NCBI RefSeq assembly: GCF_018403225.1
Contig: NZ_BOSG01000005.1
Span: forward strand, 124,001-188,000
Origin: Paenibacillus sp. J23TS9
Lineage (GTDB): Bacteria; Bacillota; Bacilli; Paenibacillales; Paenibacillaceae
Reading direction: 5' to 3'
DNA: 64,000 nucleotides
Shown: positions 28,108 through 37,666 of the stretch, piece by piece
How the letters are laid out: every line of letters begins with the position of its first letter
Position numbering within the stretch: position 1 is the stretch's first letter
Made by a program: the position numbers and the translations under genes
The notes under the pieces: generated by a model
Told to the model about the DNA's origin: nothing
Databases searched by the model: none
Seen by the model: the letters and a program-made list of their open reading frames with translations, nothing else

Positions 28108-28145
28108 AAAAAACGGTCTCCGCTGTCCCGGAGCCCGTTTTTTTT
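28108..28145. terminator. Bidirectional terminator between the YeiH gene and the acidic protein gene
   Basis: AAACGG and CTCCG pair with CGGAG and CCGTTT, flanked by A and T runs; the genes on both sides converge. Confidence 0.88.
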
Positions 28146-28148
28146 ATT

Positions 28149-28541
28149 TTATTCTGAATCATCACCATCATAACCATTGATCAGGTCGGTTCCATGCATA
28201 TCTTCAATGGTAGCCGAGGGGTCAATCGGACTGTTCATCTGAATATCATCTGCGTCAGGGACATCTTCAAGCTCAGTCTCTTCATCGCTTATGTCATCCT
28301 CAGCAGATTGCAGCGATTCTCCGGGAATCTCAGGACGCCGGTTACCGAGCTCCGGACTCATTTCAGAGCGGGTATAAAACTCCACATCGGCGGCTTCCGG
28401 CTCACGTGTAATGCTTTGTGCGGTTTGTGTATTCACTTCGCGGAAATCATCCTCGGGAAGACCCTCTTCGATTGGGTGCTCTCTTGCATTTTCGTACCGT
28501 TCATATGTTAAATCCGCTTCCGTTTTGTACTCTTCAGACAT
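28149..28541 (-). CDS. Acidic hydrophilic protein of unknown function
   Basis: 130 residues, extremely rich in Glu and Asp, with no hydrophobic core, membrane helix or signal peptide; probably mostly disordered. The C-terminal third is almost entirely acidic and polar (AEDDISDEETELEDVPDADD). A plausible ribosome site (AAGGAGATGG) precedes the ATG, and it has its own terminator, which supports expression. I do not recognise a family. Confidence 0.7.
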   Translation of the reverse strand: MSEEYKTEADLTYERYENAREHPIEEGLPEDDFREVNTQTAQSITREPEAADVEFYTRSEMSPELGNRRPEIPGESLQSAEDDISDEETELEDVPDADDIQMNSPIDPSATIEDMHGTDLINGYDGDDSE

Positions 28542-28689
28542 GATGGTTCCATCTCCTTATTTTGTATTCGATACTTACCCTTACCCTAAACCGTTGGGAA
28601 TAAACCCTGCGAATTCAGGTGGGAAAAACTGTATAAAAAAATCCCCATAACCCAGCGGTCACAGGGAGAGATGTATCTCATGCTGTAAT

Positions 28690-28854
28690 TTAAAATTTTG
28701 GAAATACATATCTGATCAGGAAGTAGAGAAATCCGAAAAAAATGATGATGTATGCCGCATACTTGATAAACGTTGCAGCTACAAGGCTGGAGTCGGATTT
28801 CTTATGTACCTCTGTCCGATCCACTTCGACGTTTTGCTCATGAGGTTCACGCAT
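28690..28854 (-). CDS. Small single-pass membrane protein, 54 residues
   Basis: The frame runs from an ATG at 28854 with AAGGAGGAG 9 nt upstream. The first ~25 residues are charged (MREPHEQNVEVDRTEVHKK); residues ~33-50 form one membrane helix (YAAYIIIFFGFLYFLIRYV), and the protein ends PKF. The strong ribosome site and clean hydrophobic segment argue that it is real. Topology would be N-in by charge. Function unknown. Confidence 0.7.
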   Translation of the reverse strand: MREPHEQNVEVDRTEVHKKSDSSLVAATFIKYAAYIIIFFGFLYFLIRYVFPKF

Positions 28855-28983
28855 GGCTGTTTCTCCTCCTTCACATTTTATTTCAGGTAATTTGTCCCGC
28901 TTGGTACATTTATAAACAAAGCTTCAGCTGCTGAAACAGTTGCCATACGGCGATGCCGACGAATGACTTTTAATATAGAGAAA

Positions 28984-29035
28984 TTGCGAAATTTGTCGAT
29001 ATATTACATAATAAATCGAGAGATTTGCGAAATTT
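28984..29035. promoter_or_regulatory. Direct repeat TTGCGAAATTT upstream of the sensor kinase gene
   Basis: The 11-mer occurs at 28984-28994 and 29025-29035, 41 bp apart, about four helical turns. TTTGTCGAT right after the first copy resembles a Spo0A box. The pair ends 55 nt before the kinase start codon. Confidence 0.35.
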
Positions 29036-29089
29036 CAGGCGGATTATCTTCTGCCTCATAGCATAAGTAATGACTATCTGAGGTGATAT

Positions 29090-30997
29090 ATGAGAGTTGC
29101 ATTCAAAACAGCCTGTGCGCTGATGCTCGTCATGATCGTTTTGATTGTCGCAAGGCCTGGTTCTGGCTTTGCGGCACCGGGGTCGGATTATATTTCGATG
29201 TCAGGCTGGGATTTCAAATGGGCACAGCAAAAAGATGCGGCCGGTCTGAGGGCGAATGAAGCTCCGGACGCGGGCTGGAAAAGGCTGAGTTCCCTGAAAA
29301 ACCTGCCAACGCGTGATCAGGATACCGCAGACGCATGGTATAAAACGGTGCTGCCCGAGCTTAAGTCCAGCCCTTCCGCACTGCTATTAAAAAAGGTCTA
29401 TGGGCAGCGCATCATTATTTATCTGGATCAGCGTAAAGTGTACGAGCAGAACCGCGGCTATATGTACGACACCCACAAAATATTGCTTCCGCTGAGCCCC
29501 GGGGATAAGGGGAAGACGCTGCGTATTCAGATACAAGCGGAGAAGGACAGGATCGGAATCGCCGGAGATGTACTGACAGGCGATTATCAGGTGCTGCTCA
29601 AACAGTTTGTAAAATCGAATCTGGATGATCTGATCCTGGGCAGCTCCATGGTATTTGTGGGAATGGTCATGTTGATTGTGGCTTTGTTCATGCGAAAAGG
29701 CCAACTGGTAAGTTGGCTGACATTAACACTCATCTTGCTGTCGATCGGAGCTATCATTCTGACGTATTCGCCGCTTTTATACAGCTTGTATAATGGGTAT
29801 GGACAGATCATCCTTATTGTTTTTGACATTGCTCTCTTAAGTCTGCTGCCCTCATTGACTTTTTATTTTGAAAAAACAGTTGGCGCAGGATATATGCAGA
29901 TCATCCGGCATTACCGCAAGTTTCAGACCTTTTATTCGCTAATATGTTTGTGTTTCATGGTTGTGAACCTGTTGCTTAATGATCGAATTTTTGACTTGTA
30001 TTATTTGTTATCCGTTAAGATACTCGGCTATTTGATTATTTTGCAGATTATTCTGGTCGTCGTCAGCTCCATCGGGTATGCGGTCAAAGGCAACAGGAAT
30101 GCCCTGATTTTCACATCGGGCTTTGTTGTATTCGGCCTCACCGTTCTGATTGAAATGATAAGCTTCATGGTAAGCAGCGGGAAATACGAACTGTACTGGT
30201 GGAAATGGGGAGTTCTTGGATTTGCACTTGCACTTATTGCAGTTCTCGGTCAGAAATTCACTGAGAATCACCATCAGATTCTGATGTATTCAAAGGAATT
30301 AGAAATGTTCAATATGGAGCTGCAGCGTTCAGAGAAAATGGAAATTATCAGCGAGCTGGCTGCGTCTGTAGCACATGAGGTGCGGAATCCTCTGCAGGTG
30401 ACCCGGGGCTTTCTGCAGCTGCTGCTAGAAAAATCAATAAATAAAGACAGGGAGTATCTCACGCTTGCCTTGAAGGAGCTGGATCGGGCTTCAGGCATAA
30501 TTACCGACTTTTTGACCTTCGCGAAGCCTGAAATTGATCAGGTGCAGCTGCTGGATCTGGCTGATGAGTTCCGGCATATCGAAGGAATTCTGATACCTCT
30601 TGCCAATTTTCAAGGCAGTAAAATCACTTCGAGAATTCCAAAGAATCTATATATCGAAGGGAATTCTTCAAAATTTAAACAAGCCTTTATCAATATTATC
30701 AAAAACAGTATCGAAGCGTTGCGTGAAGAAGGGCAGATCCATATTTGGGCTTATACCGAACAAGATGAAGTGGTTATTCATATTCAGGATAATGGCGGAG
30801 GGATGGAGCCGTCTGAAGTCGCCAGACTGGGCGAGCCTTATTTTTCGAATAAAACAAAAGGTACGGGACTCGGACTTATGGTCACATTCCGCATTATTGA
30901 AGTGATGAAGGGGAATATGAAATTTCTTAGTGAAAAGGGAGTGGGGACGGAGGTCATCGTACGTTTTCCTACCGTCATCCAAGAGGATGCTATTTAA
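29090..30997 (+). CDS. Membrane sensor histidine kinase with 7TMR-DISM-like input (sporulation-kinase type)
   Basis: 635 residues. A signal-like helix (residues ~8-28) is followed by an extracellular domain to about 175, then about seven membrane helices to ~395, then HisKA with AHEVRNPLQVTRGFLQLL (His429) and an ATPase domain (IIKNSIEALREEGQIHI, IQDNGGGM, GTGLGLMVT). The kinase part is closest to the KinA/KinB-like sporulation kinases that use EVRNPL. No receiver gene is adjacent, so it is an orphan, as sporulation kinases are. AGGTGATAT precedes the ATG. Target Spo0F is inferred. Confidence 0.88.
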   Translation: MRVAFKTACALMLVMIVLIVARPGSGFAAPGSDYISMSGWDFKWAQQKDAAGLRANEAPDAGWKRLSSLKNLPTRDQDTADAWYKTVLPELKSSPSALLLKKVYGQRIIIYLDQRKVYEQNRGYMYDTHKILLPLSPGDKGKTLRIQIQAEKDRIGIAGDVLTGDYQVLLKQFVKSNLDDLILGSSMVFVGMVMLIVALFMRKGQLVSWLTLTLILLSIGAIILTYSPLLYSLYNGYGQIILIVFDIALLSLLPSLTFYFEKTVGAGYMQIIRHYRKFQTFYSLICLCFMVVNLLLNDRIFDLYYLLSVKILGYLIILQIILVVVSSIGYAVKGNRNALIFTSGFVVFGLTVLIEMISFMVSSGKYELYWWKWGVLGFALALIAVLGQKFTENHHQILMYSKELEMFNMELQRSEKMEIISELAASVAHEVRNPLQVTRGFLQLLLEKSINKDREYLTLALKELDRASGIITDFLTFAKPEIDQVQLLDLADEFRHIEGILIPLANFQGSKITSRIPKNLYIEGNSSKFKQAFINIIKNSIEALREEGQIHIWAYTEQDEVVIHIQDNGGGMEPSEVARLGEPYFSNKTKGTGLGLMVTFRIIEVMKGNMKFLSEKGVGTEVIVRFPTVIQEDAI

Positions 30998-31009
30998 AAT
31001 ACCTTGTAC

Positions 31010-31047
31010 GCAAAATGGCGCCGGCTTCACAGCGGCGTCATTTTTGC
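31010..31047. terminator. Terminator between the kinase gene and the small membrane protein gene
   Basis: GCAAAATG and CGCCG pair with CGGCG and CATTTTTGC; it serves both converging genes. Confidence 0.85.
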
Positions 31048-31052
31048 ATACT

Positions 31053-31220
31053 TTAGATGAAAACTTCAGAATTACCTCCAGTCCTTAAATCCTGCCAGGC
31101 GACGTATAAGCTGAGTAAAGCAGCAATCAGAAACAGCAATGCAGAAATAAGGGCTACTTGATTTCTTTGGGCTGCTGATGTATTGGGACGGTTGACACTT
31201 CGTGTTTTTACTGGCTTCAC
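31053..31220 (-). CDS. Small single-pass membrane protein, 55 residues
   Basis: The start is the GTG at 31220, with AAAGGAG 7 nt upstream; a longer in-frame ATG at 31256 has no ribosome site. A basic N-terminus (MKPVKTRSVNRPNTSAAQRNQ) precedes one membrane helix (VALISALLFLIAALLSLYVAW) and a short polar tail. The basic side should stay inside. Function unknown. Confidence 0.65.
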   Translation of the reverse strand: MKPVKTRSVNRPNTSAAQRNQVALISALLFLIAALLSLYVAWQDLRTGGNSEVFI

Positions 31221-31393
31221 ACGTAGACACTCCTTTGAATGCAGCGGCATGTGCATTAGTAAGCTAGCTCAGGTGCGTTGTGAACTTACTCTAGATTATG
31301 TCTGCTATAAGATTACCGTGCCGGAATAGAAGGAAAATAGACGAAAAACAACATCTTGGTTTGAGTTACAGCTGAATAACTGAATTAATTATT

Positions 31394-31577
31394 TATATTG
31401 TTATATATTATTACTGTAATTATAATAACAATATATATTTTTTTAGTGGTTTCGACAAAATGGTTGGTGACTGCATGATTAAAGAGTATGTTTCAAATCC
31501 GTTGTTGGTGTTATTGCGATGGATGTAAGAGGTTGTTTTTTGTTATTTTTGTTATATTATATCAATAACAATAACAT
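31394..31577. promoter_or_regulatory. AT-rich control region of beta-mannosidase with GTTATTG-type dyads
   Basis: TATATTGTTAT (31394-31404) and ATAACAATATA (31425-31435) form a perfect 11-bp inverted repeat. A second imperfect dyad of the same words (TTGTTATTTTTGTTAT against CAATAACAATAAC) covers 31541-31577, next to the ribosome site. No gene is seen in 31257-31610. The repeated AATAACAATA word suggests operators for one regulator. Confidence 0.4.
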
Positions 31578-31610
31578 AGGGATCAGCTTGGTGGCTGATG
31601 GGAGGGCATA

Positions 31611-34157
31611 ATGAGCAGAACAAAATGGGTTGTAAATGATTGGAGCTTTAAAGCTTGTCATGAACAGGAATGGATGAAAGCGAAGGTTCCTGGTTGCGTA
31701 CATACGGATTTGCTTGCAAATGCGAAGATTCCGGATCCCTTTTACGGAACCCATGAAAAAGAAGTACAGTGGATCGACAAGCAGGATTGGGAGTATGAAA
31801 GTCATTTCGATTTGCCGGAGGAGCTTTTGCTGCTTCCGCAGCTGGAGCTTGTATTCGGCGGTCTGGATACGTATGCGGATGTAATCGTGAATGGTCAGCA
31901 GGTACTGAGTACAGATAATATGTTCCGGGTGTGGAAAGCCGATGTTAGAAGTGTTCTGAAAAGCAGCGGTAATACGATTCACATCCGCTTCCGCTCTCCT
32001 GTGCAGGAGGATCTGCCTAAGCTGGAGAAGCTGGGGTATGCGCTTCCGGCATCCAATGATCAGTCTGAAGTGGGGGGGCTGGGTGAGCAGAGAATCAGCG
32101 TGTTTGCCCGCAAAGCACCTTATCATTACGGATGGGATTGGGGTCCGAGGTTCGTTACCAGCGGTATCTGGAGGGAAGTCTGGATTGAAGGCTGGGAGGA
32201 CAATCGTATTCAGGACCTGTTCATCGAGCAGATTGACATTACTCCTGCTGAAGCCATACTGAAGGCTGTGACTGAGATTGAGGCTGTTGCAGAAGGGGAA
32301 GGGATGATCAGACTCCAGACTGAAGATTTGATTTGGGAGCAGAAGGTGATGTTAAACCGGGGCATAAATTTGATAGAGATCCCTTTTGCCATATCCAATC
32401 CGAAGCTGTGGTGGTGCAGGGGGCTGGGAGCTGCACATCTATATGAATTTCAGGTCGAGTTGTTACAACATGAATCCCTAATCGCATCCAGGACAATCAC
32501 AACGGGTCTGCGTTCGGCCAAGCTAATTAGAGAAAAGGATGAAGCGGGATCTACATTTTATGTGGAACTGAATGGTGTGCCTGTGTTTGCCAAAGGCGCG
32601 AATCATATCCCGAATGACAGCTTCATTACCGAAGTTACGGAGGAGCGCTACCGTCATGAAATTGCGACAGCCGCTGCCTCCAACATGAACATGCTTCGGG
32701 TGTGGGGCGGTGGCATCTACGAGCAGGACATGTTCTACCGTTTGTGTGATGAATACGGCCTGATGGTGTGGCAGGATTTCATGTTTGCCTGCAGCATGTA
32801 TCCCGGAGATGAGCCGTTTTTGCTGAATGTCCGTGCTGAAGCGGAGGAAAATGTGAAGCGTCTCCGCAATCATCCCTCGGTTGTCATCTGGTGCGGTAAC
32901 AATGAGATCGACACCGCCTGGTCACATTATACGGAACGTGGCGGCTGGGGCTGGAAACAAAGCTATACGCCGGAACTTCGTGATAAAATATGGAGCGATT
33001 ACGAGAAGATCTTCCACAGTATTCTGCCGGAGGCAGTAGCTAAACATGCACCGGGTATTCCTTACTGGCCTTCATCACCCATGATTGATTTAACGGGAGA
33101 CAGTAAGCAGCATGCGGTTAATGATTCTACGGCAGGGGATATTCATTACTGGGGAGTGTGGCATAATGTGGAGCCGTTCGAAAACTATAATATTTACGTC
33201 GGACGTTTCATGAGCGAATACGGATTCCAGTCATTTCCTGAGTATCAATCTGTGCGCAGTTATGCAGAAGAGAGTGATCTGGAACTCGAATCACCTGTCA
33301 TGCTGGCGCATCAAAAAAATGGTCAGGGTAACCGGTTGATTAAGCAGTATATGGATATGTATATGAATGAGCCTAAAGATTTTCCATCCTTTCTATACAT
33401 GAGTCAGGTGCTTCAGGCAGAGGCGATGAAAATGGCTATTGAGTCGCATCGCCGCCGTAAACCATACTGCATGGGGACGCTTTATTGGCAGATGAACGAC
33501 TGCTGGCCGGTGGCCTCCTGGGCAGGTATGGACTACTTTGGCAGATGGAAAGCGCTGCAGTATGCTGCCAAGCGCAGCTTCCGGGATATCGCTTTGTCGA
33601 TTGACGGAACGAGTGAAGACGATCTGGACGTTTATGTCATTTCCGATCAGCTAAAACCGTTCGTCGGCAGCATCCATTTATGGGTTATGGATATGAATGG
33701 TGCGGTTCTGAACCAACGCACGGTGCCTTTCTCCATGAAACCCAATACATCTTCCAAGGTTTATTCATCTCCAACCGAACAGCTTTTGCAAGACATAGAC
33801 ATGCGAAATACCTTCATGCTGGCACAGCTTGAAGTTTCAGGTGAGGTACTGGACAGCCAGGTTCATTACTTTGTGCCGATGAAAGAGCTTGCTCTGGAGC
33901 AACCCGCAATTCAGATTCATGAAGTCGAGGGAAGCGGCGGGACAGTATTTGAGCTAAGTTCGAACAAGCTTGCTAAACATGTATGGCTTTCCAGCGAAGT
34001 GGAAGGCTGTTTCAGTGATAATTTCTTCGATCTGGTCCCAGGGATACCCCAAACGGTGCAGTTCTTTGCACGGACAGAGTCTGTCAGCGCGTTTATTCCT
34101 GCCGAGCCGGGCCAGCTGCTTGTAAAATCGATGGCGGATTTTATCCAATCCCGATAA
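31611..34157 (+). CDS. Beta-mannosidase (GH2)
   Basis: 848 residues, typical for bacterial GH2 mannosidases. The jelly-roll sugar-binding domain (VVNDWSFKACHEQEW..VPGCVHTDLL) is at the N-terminus; the barrel carries the general acid Glu432 in WCGNNEID and the nucleophile Glu536 in SEYGFQSFPE, along with LRVWGGGIYE. No signal peptide, so it cleaves imported beta-mannosides in the cytoplasm. GGGAGGG precedes the ATG. It stands alone, between an operator-like AT-rich region and a strong terminator. Confidence 0.92.
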   Translation: MSRTKWVVNDWSFKACHEQEWMKAKVPGCVHTDLLANAKIPDPFYGTHEKEVQWIDKQDWEYESHFDLPEELLLLPQLELVFGGLDTYADVIVNGQQVLSTDNMFRVWKADVRSVLKSSGNTIHIRFRSPVQEDLPKLEKLGYALPASNDQSEVGGLGEQRISVFARKAPYHYGWDWGPRFVTSGIWREVWIEGWEDNRIQDLFIEQIDITPAEAILKAVTEIEAVAEGEGMIRLQTEDLIWEQKVMLNRGINLIEIPFAISNPKLWWCRGLGAAHLYEFQVELLQHESLIASRTITTGLRSAKLIREKDEAGSTFYVELNGVPVFAKGANHIPNDSFITEVTEERYRHEIATAAASNMNMLRVWGGGIYEQDMFYRLCDEYGLMVWQDFMFACSMYPGDEPFLLNVRAEAEENVKRLRNHPSVVIWCGNNEIDTAWSHYTERGGWGWKQSYTPELRDKIWSDYEKIFHSILPEAVAKHAPGIPYWPSSPMIDLTGDSKQHAVNDSTAGDIHYWGVWHNVEPFENYNIYVGRFMSEYGFQSFPEYQSVRSYAEESDLELESPVMLAHQKNGQGNRLIKQYMDMYMNEPKDFPSFLYMSQVLQAEAMKMAIESHRRRKPYCMGTLYWQMNDCWPVASWAGMDYFGRWKALQYAAKRSFRDIALSIDGTSEDDLDVYVISDQLKPFVGSIHLWVMDMNGAVLNQRTVPFSMKPNTSSKVYSSPTEQLLQDIDMRNTFMLAQLEVSGEVLDSQVHYFVPMKELALEQPAIQIHEVEGSGGTVFELSSNKLAKHVWLSSEVEGCFSDNFFDLVPGIPQTVQFFARTESVSAFIPAEPGQLLVKSMADFIQSR

Positions 34158-34186
34158 GCTCGAAAAGCAAAAGTAGATGAGTATAC

Positions 34187-34227
34187 AAAAGACTGCCCAG
34201 CCGCGGAAGCGGTTAAGGCAGTCTTTT
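34187..34227. terminator. Bidirectional terminator after beta-mannosidase
   Basis: AAAAGACTGCC pairs with GGCAGTCTTTT, with an inner CCGC/GCGG stem; shared with the convergent acetyltransferase gene. Confidence 0.9.
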
Positions 34228-34245
34228 GTATTAATAACATGTAAA

Positions 34246-35385
34246 TTACACGAAATGCAGACCGGACAAATACGGTAACGGAATCGTCCTGAAGCCTTCC
34301 GGAGCCATCGTTTTATGCGGAGACTTTGGATCAAAGAGCAGAGATAGCAGTCCGCTGTCATCCAGCTGCAGCTCCTGGCCTCCCTTAGTAATCGTATAAC
34401 TTCTCTCCTGATCATGGCTTCCGTTGAGATGGAATTTACTTTCCCAGGAAACAGGAAGAAGAGATGAGCATTGGTTCAGCAGACTTGAAGCATCTGCAAT
34501 CCAAACCGTTCCGCTGTTTCGTCCATCGGTCACCTCAGCCCCGGATGCCTGGAGCAATTTTAACATTTCCTCCTGCTGCCAGGGGATAGGGAGGATCATG
34601 TGGTCCGACGGGAATCGATGGTGAAATTCAGCAAACAGCCGAGCGCATCCATGAACATCGCCTGCCCATTCCACAGCACGGGAGGGCTCTTCTGGAGCGG
34701 CCGTATTTTGAACATTCGCGGAATGCACGGCTGCCAGCGCGAAAGCCTGTACCCTTCCATCCTTGATGGCTACGAGAGCTTGAGAATTCAGACGGTAAAT
34801 ATCAGGGATCGGACTTGCACCGAGCAAAGCGAGCAGCTGTGCCGGACCCTGCTCATATCCAACTTGTTCAGAAGCAAAGAGCTCAGTCACCGCAAAGATA
34901 TCTTCAGGCTCCATGTTTCTTATGGTCCAATCGTCTGCTGTGCTGGTCTGCAGCGATTGTGCTGCTGAATGATTCAGGGCCGCTGAGTGAACATGTCCGA
35001 AGTACTGGCATCCGGATCGCATATACAGGGAACGGTCTCCGGATACGAAGACAAGGGAAGCGCCGGAACGTTTGGCATGCTCCATACACTCTTCAAGCAG
35101 CTTGCTCGCGAGATTCTGACCGCGGTAATCGGGATGCGTGCATACAGAGCCAAGCCCGAATGCGCAAAGCCTGGCACTTCCCACCCGGATCACTTCCGGA
35201 ACCAAGCCCATAAAAGCGACGATCTTCCCCTCCTCTGTAAAAGCGCCATATGATTGGCTGATCCCCGGGTTAAACAAATATGGAAATAAACTGCCCATGG
35301 ACTGCTGATCGGGCTGGCGGAAAACAAAATCGGATAAGGCGGCAGCCTCTCCAAGCTCATGCGGTAAAACTTTGCGGATGTTCAT
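34246..35385 (-). CDS. Eis-like GNAT N-acetyltransferase
   Basis: 379 residues from the ATG at 35385, which has GGAGGC six nt upstream; the in-frame ATG at 35400 overlaps that site and is less likely. The N-terminal GNAT domain has VCTHPDYRGQNLASKLLEECMEHA (acetyl-CoA loop), followed by a second degenerate GNAT-like part and an SCP2-like C-terminal region, the three-part layout of Eis-type acetyltransferases. It would acetylate amines or lysines; the substrate is not known. Confidence 0.85.
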   Translation of the reverse strand: MNIRKVLPHELGEAAALSDFVFRQPDQQSMGSLFPYLFNPGISQSYGAFTEEGKIVAFMGLVPEVIRVGSARLCAFGLGSVCTHPDYRGQNLASKLLEECMEHAKRSGASLVFVSGDRSLYMRSGCQYFGHVHSAALNHSAAQSLQTSTADDWTIRNMEPEDIFAVTELFASEQVGYEQGPAQLLALLGASPIPDIYRLNSQALVAIKDGRVQAFALAAVHSANVQNTAAPEEPSRAVEWAGDVHGCARLFAEFHHRFPSDHMILPIPWQQEEMLKLLQASGAEVTDGRNSGTVWIADASSLLNQCSSLLPVSWESKFHLNGSHDQERSYTITKGGQELQLDDSGLLSLLFDPKSPHKTMAPEGFRTIPLPYLSGLHFV

Positions 35386-35688
35386 CGGTTTCGCCTCCAT
35401 TTACACATTCACATTCTATTTTCAGTATAAAGGGAAGCTGAAAGCAAATGCTATCATCCATTTTGAATCTTGTTTTGGCGGGGATTGATAAATTCAAGGA
35501 TAAACCAATCCGAGTAAAGGGATAAAATGGAATACTTCGGGAAAATGTACTGAGGTGGCTTTCTTTTTACATGGTGAAAAGTCTTCCTCTTATTAGGTAA
35601 TGGGTTTGTAAAGAGTCACGGAAGGGTTATATATATATGGATTGTTCAAATGATAAGGCATGTATTCTATTCTAAAGAGGCGAGGCTT

Positions 35689-37230
35689 TTGGAATCTACC
35701 ACACTCATTAACTCACTTGTTTTGCTTATGGCTGGTTTGCTGCTTGTTGGCGTCTTAACCACCAAGTTCTCCTCACGGTTCGGAATGCCCGCACTGGTCC
35801 TGTTTATCGTTGTCGGGATGGTGCTGAACCGGTTCATTTACTTTGACAATGCCTTTATAACCCAAATTGTCGGCATTCTTTCTTTGATTGTTATTCTGTT
35901 CGAAGGCGGGATGCAGACCAAATACGATGATATTAAGCCGGTGATAGGCTCGGCTCTTTCACTCGCCACAGTTGGTGTGCTCCTAACCGCTTTTGTCGTT
36001 GGTATTGCTGCCAAATACGTGCTTGGCGTATCCTGGACGGAAGGCTTTTTGTTCGGAGCGATTGTCGGCTCTACAGATGCTGCAGCTGTATTCTCTGTAC
36101 TTGGCGGCAAAAATATTAAAAAACGTTTGACCTCCACACTTGAGGCGGAGTCAGGAAGTAATGATCCCATGGCGATGTTCCTGACGATATCCCTGATCGA
36201 GTTATTCGAGCATCCGGATTCTTCCATAATCAGATTAATCCTGTCATTTATATGGGAGATGGGCATTGGTCTTGTTCTTGGCCTGCTGATCGGAAGATTG
36301 GCTGTATATGTGATTAACAAAATCAATTTTGATTCCTCCGGACTTTATCCGGTCATGGCATTGGGTTTCGCCGTGCTTTCATACAGCGGAACCTCCATTA
36401 TTGGCGGCAGCGGCCTGCTTGCCGTATACGTGACAGCAATCGTCATGGGGAATTCGGAGCTGGCATATGGCAGGTCTATCATGCATTTTAACCAGGGCTT
36501 TGGCTGGATGATGCAGATTGTCATGTTTGTACTGCTCGGTCTCCTCGTGTTCCCTGATAAGCTGCCGGCTATTATTGGCCCGGGACTGCTTCTATCGCTG
36601 ATCCTTATGCTTGTGGCTCGTCCAATCGGCGTTTTTATCAGTACCATTGCAATGAAATATTCGATGAGAGAAAAGGTTCTGCTCTCTTGGGCAGGACTGC
36701 GCGGTGCGGTTCCCATCGTACTTGCTACATATCCATTATTAGCCCAAATGGAGCATGGGCGGTTATTCTTTAATGTCGTTTTCTTTGTCGTATTGACCTC
36801 GGCCATTATTCAGGGGGCGACGGTGTCCCCACTTGCCCAGAAATTGGGGCTGGCCGGCGATCTAAAGCCTTCCAATCCCTCACTGCTGGAGCTCACTGCT
36901 CTAGGGAAAACCAGATCTGAAATCAACCATATTGAAGTGAATACCTCGATGGCGATCGCCGGAAAGGAAATTTCGGAGCTTGATCTGCCGGAGGATATCC
37001 TGTTTACGGCCATTATCCGCGATGAGCAAATTATTGCCCCGCGCGGGAACACGCGGATTGAGGCGGGGGATACGCTGTATATGCTGAGTCCCAAAACCAA
37101 GCGCAAGCAGCTCAAAACCATTTTGACCTCGCCGGCCCTGCCTGTCGTTCATCTAAACGAAGTGAAGCAGCCTGTGGAGGAAGCAACGAACGTTCTGCCG
37201 CCGACGGATCAGACCAAAAAAGAAAAGTAA
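35689..37230 (+). CDS. Potassium/proton antiporter, CPA1 type with TrkA-C domain (CvrA/NhaP2-like)
   Basis: 513 residues from the TTG at 35689, which has AAAGAGG 8 nt upstream; an ATG at 35650 gives 13 more residues but no ribosome site. About twelve membrane helices cover the first ~390 residues, with the ion-site motif GSTDAAAVFS and SGSNDPMA characteristic of CPA1 exchangers. The C-terminal cytoplasmic TrkA_C domain is at roughly 400-480. It exchanges K+ or Na+ for protons. Confidence 0.9.
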   Translation: MESTTLINSLVLLMAGLLLVGVLTTKFSSRFGMPALVLFIVVGMVLNRFIYFDNAFITQIVGILSLIVILFEGGMQTKYDDIKPVIGSALSLATVGVLLTAFVVGIAAKYVLGVSWTEGFLFGAIVGSTDAAAVFSVLGGKNIKKRLTSTLEAESGSNDPMAMFLTISLIELFEHPDSSIIRLILSFIWEMGIGLVLGLLIGRLAVYVINKINFDSSGLYPVMALGFAVLSYSGTSIIGGSGLLAVYVTAIVMGNSELAYGRSIMHFNQGFGWMMQIVMFVLLGLLVFPDKLPAIIGPGLLLSLILMLVARPIGVFISTIAMKYSMREKVLLSWAGLRGAVPIVLATYPLLAQMEHGRLFFNVVFFVVLTSAIIQGATVSPLAQKLGLAGDLKPSNPSLLELTALGKTRSEINHIEVNTSMAIAGKEISELDLPEDILFTAIIRDEQIIAPRGNTRIEAGDTLYMLSPKTKRKQLKTILTSPALPVVHLNEVKQPVEEATNVLPPTDQTKKEK

Positions 37231-37232
37231 TT

Positions 37233-37272
37233 AAAAAGCCCGGCTATTCCTCTAAAAAAAGGAATCCGGGCT
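37233..37272. terminator. Terminator between the antiporter and DUF1634 genes
   Basis: AGCCCGG and ATTCCT pair with AGGAAT and CCGGGCT. The U-run is on the minus-strand side, so it works best for the DUF1634/TauE operon. Confidence 0.85.
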
Positions 37273-37306
37273 CATTTAGGCTTCATGCTTTGCTGTGGCT
37301 ATTTTC

Positions 37307-37666
37307 TTAGGCTTTTCCAAGTATGAAGCTGATGATCAGAATGATAAGAACGATGGAAGTAATGATAACATACAGCTTATCGCCTTCCCGTACAAAGACC
37401 CATATTGAGATGGCAACGCGCAGCACTGGCGTAAGAATCAGCAAAATTAATCCGGTCGTAATGACGGCGTAGGGTTTCAGCTGGGCAGTACCGCTAAATA
37501 TATCAGACAGGGTGTGAGGATAAAAGTTCTCGGGATATCCGCTGCCGCCTTGAATAAAGAGCAGGATCAAACCAAGTACAATAACCGCAGCACTGATAAT
37601 GACACCAACCCGGAGCCAGCGGCTGACGGCGAGTTCAACATCTTGAATTTCACTTTTTTCATTCAT
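37307..37666 (-). CDS. DUF1634 membrane protein, partner of the TauE-type exporter
   Basis: 119 residues with three membrane helices (LRVGVIISAAVIVLGLILLF, VITTGLILLILTPVLRVAI, YVIITSIVLIILIISFIL). This small family is almost always encoded with TauE/SafE permeases. The ATG overlaps the upstream stop codon by 4 bp (ATGA), showing translational coupling. Function is unknown; a subunit or modulator of the exporter is the simplest reading. Confidence 0.88.
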   Translation of the reverse strand: MNEKSEIQDVELAVSRWLRVGVIISAAVIVLGLILLFIQGGSGYPENFYPHTLSDIFSGTAQLKPYAVITTGLILLILTPVLRVAISIWVFVREGDKLYVIITSIVLIILIISFILGKA

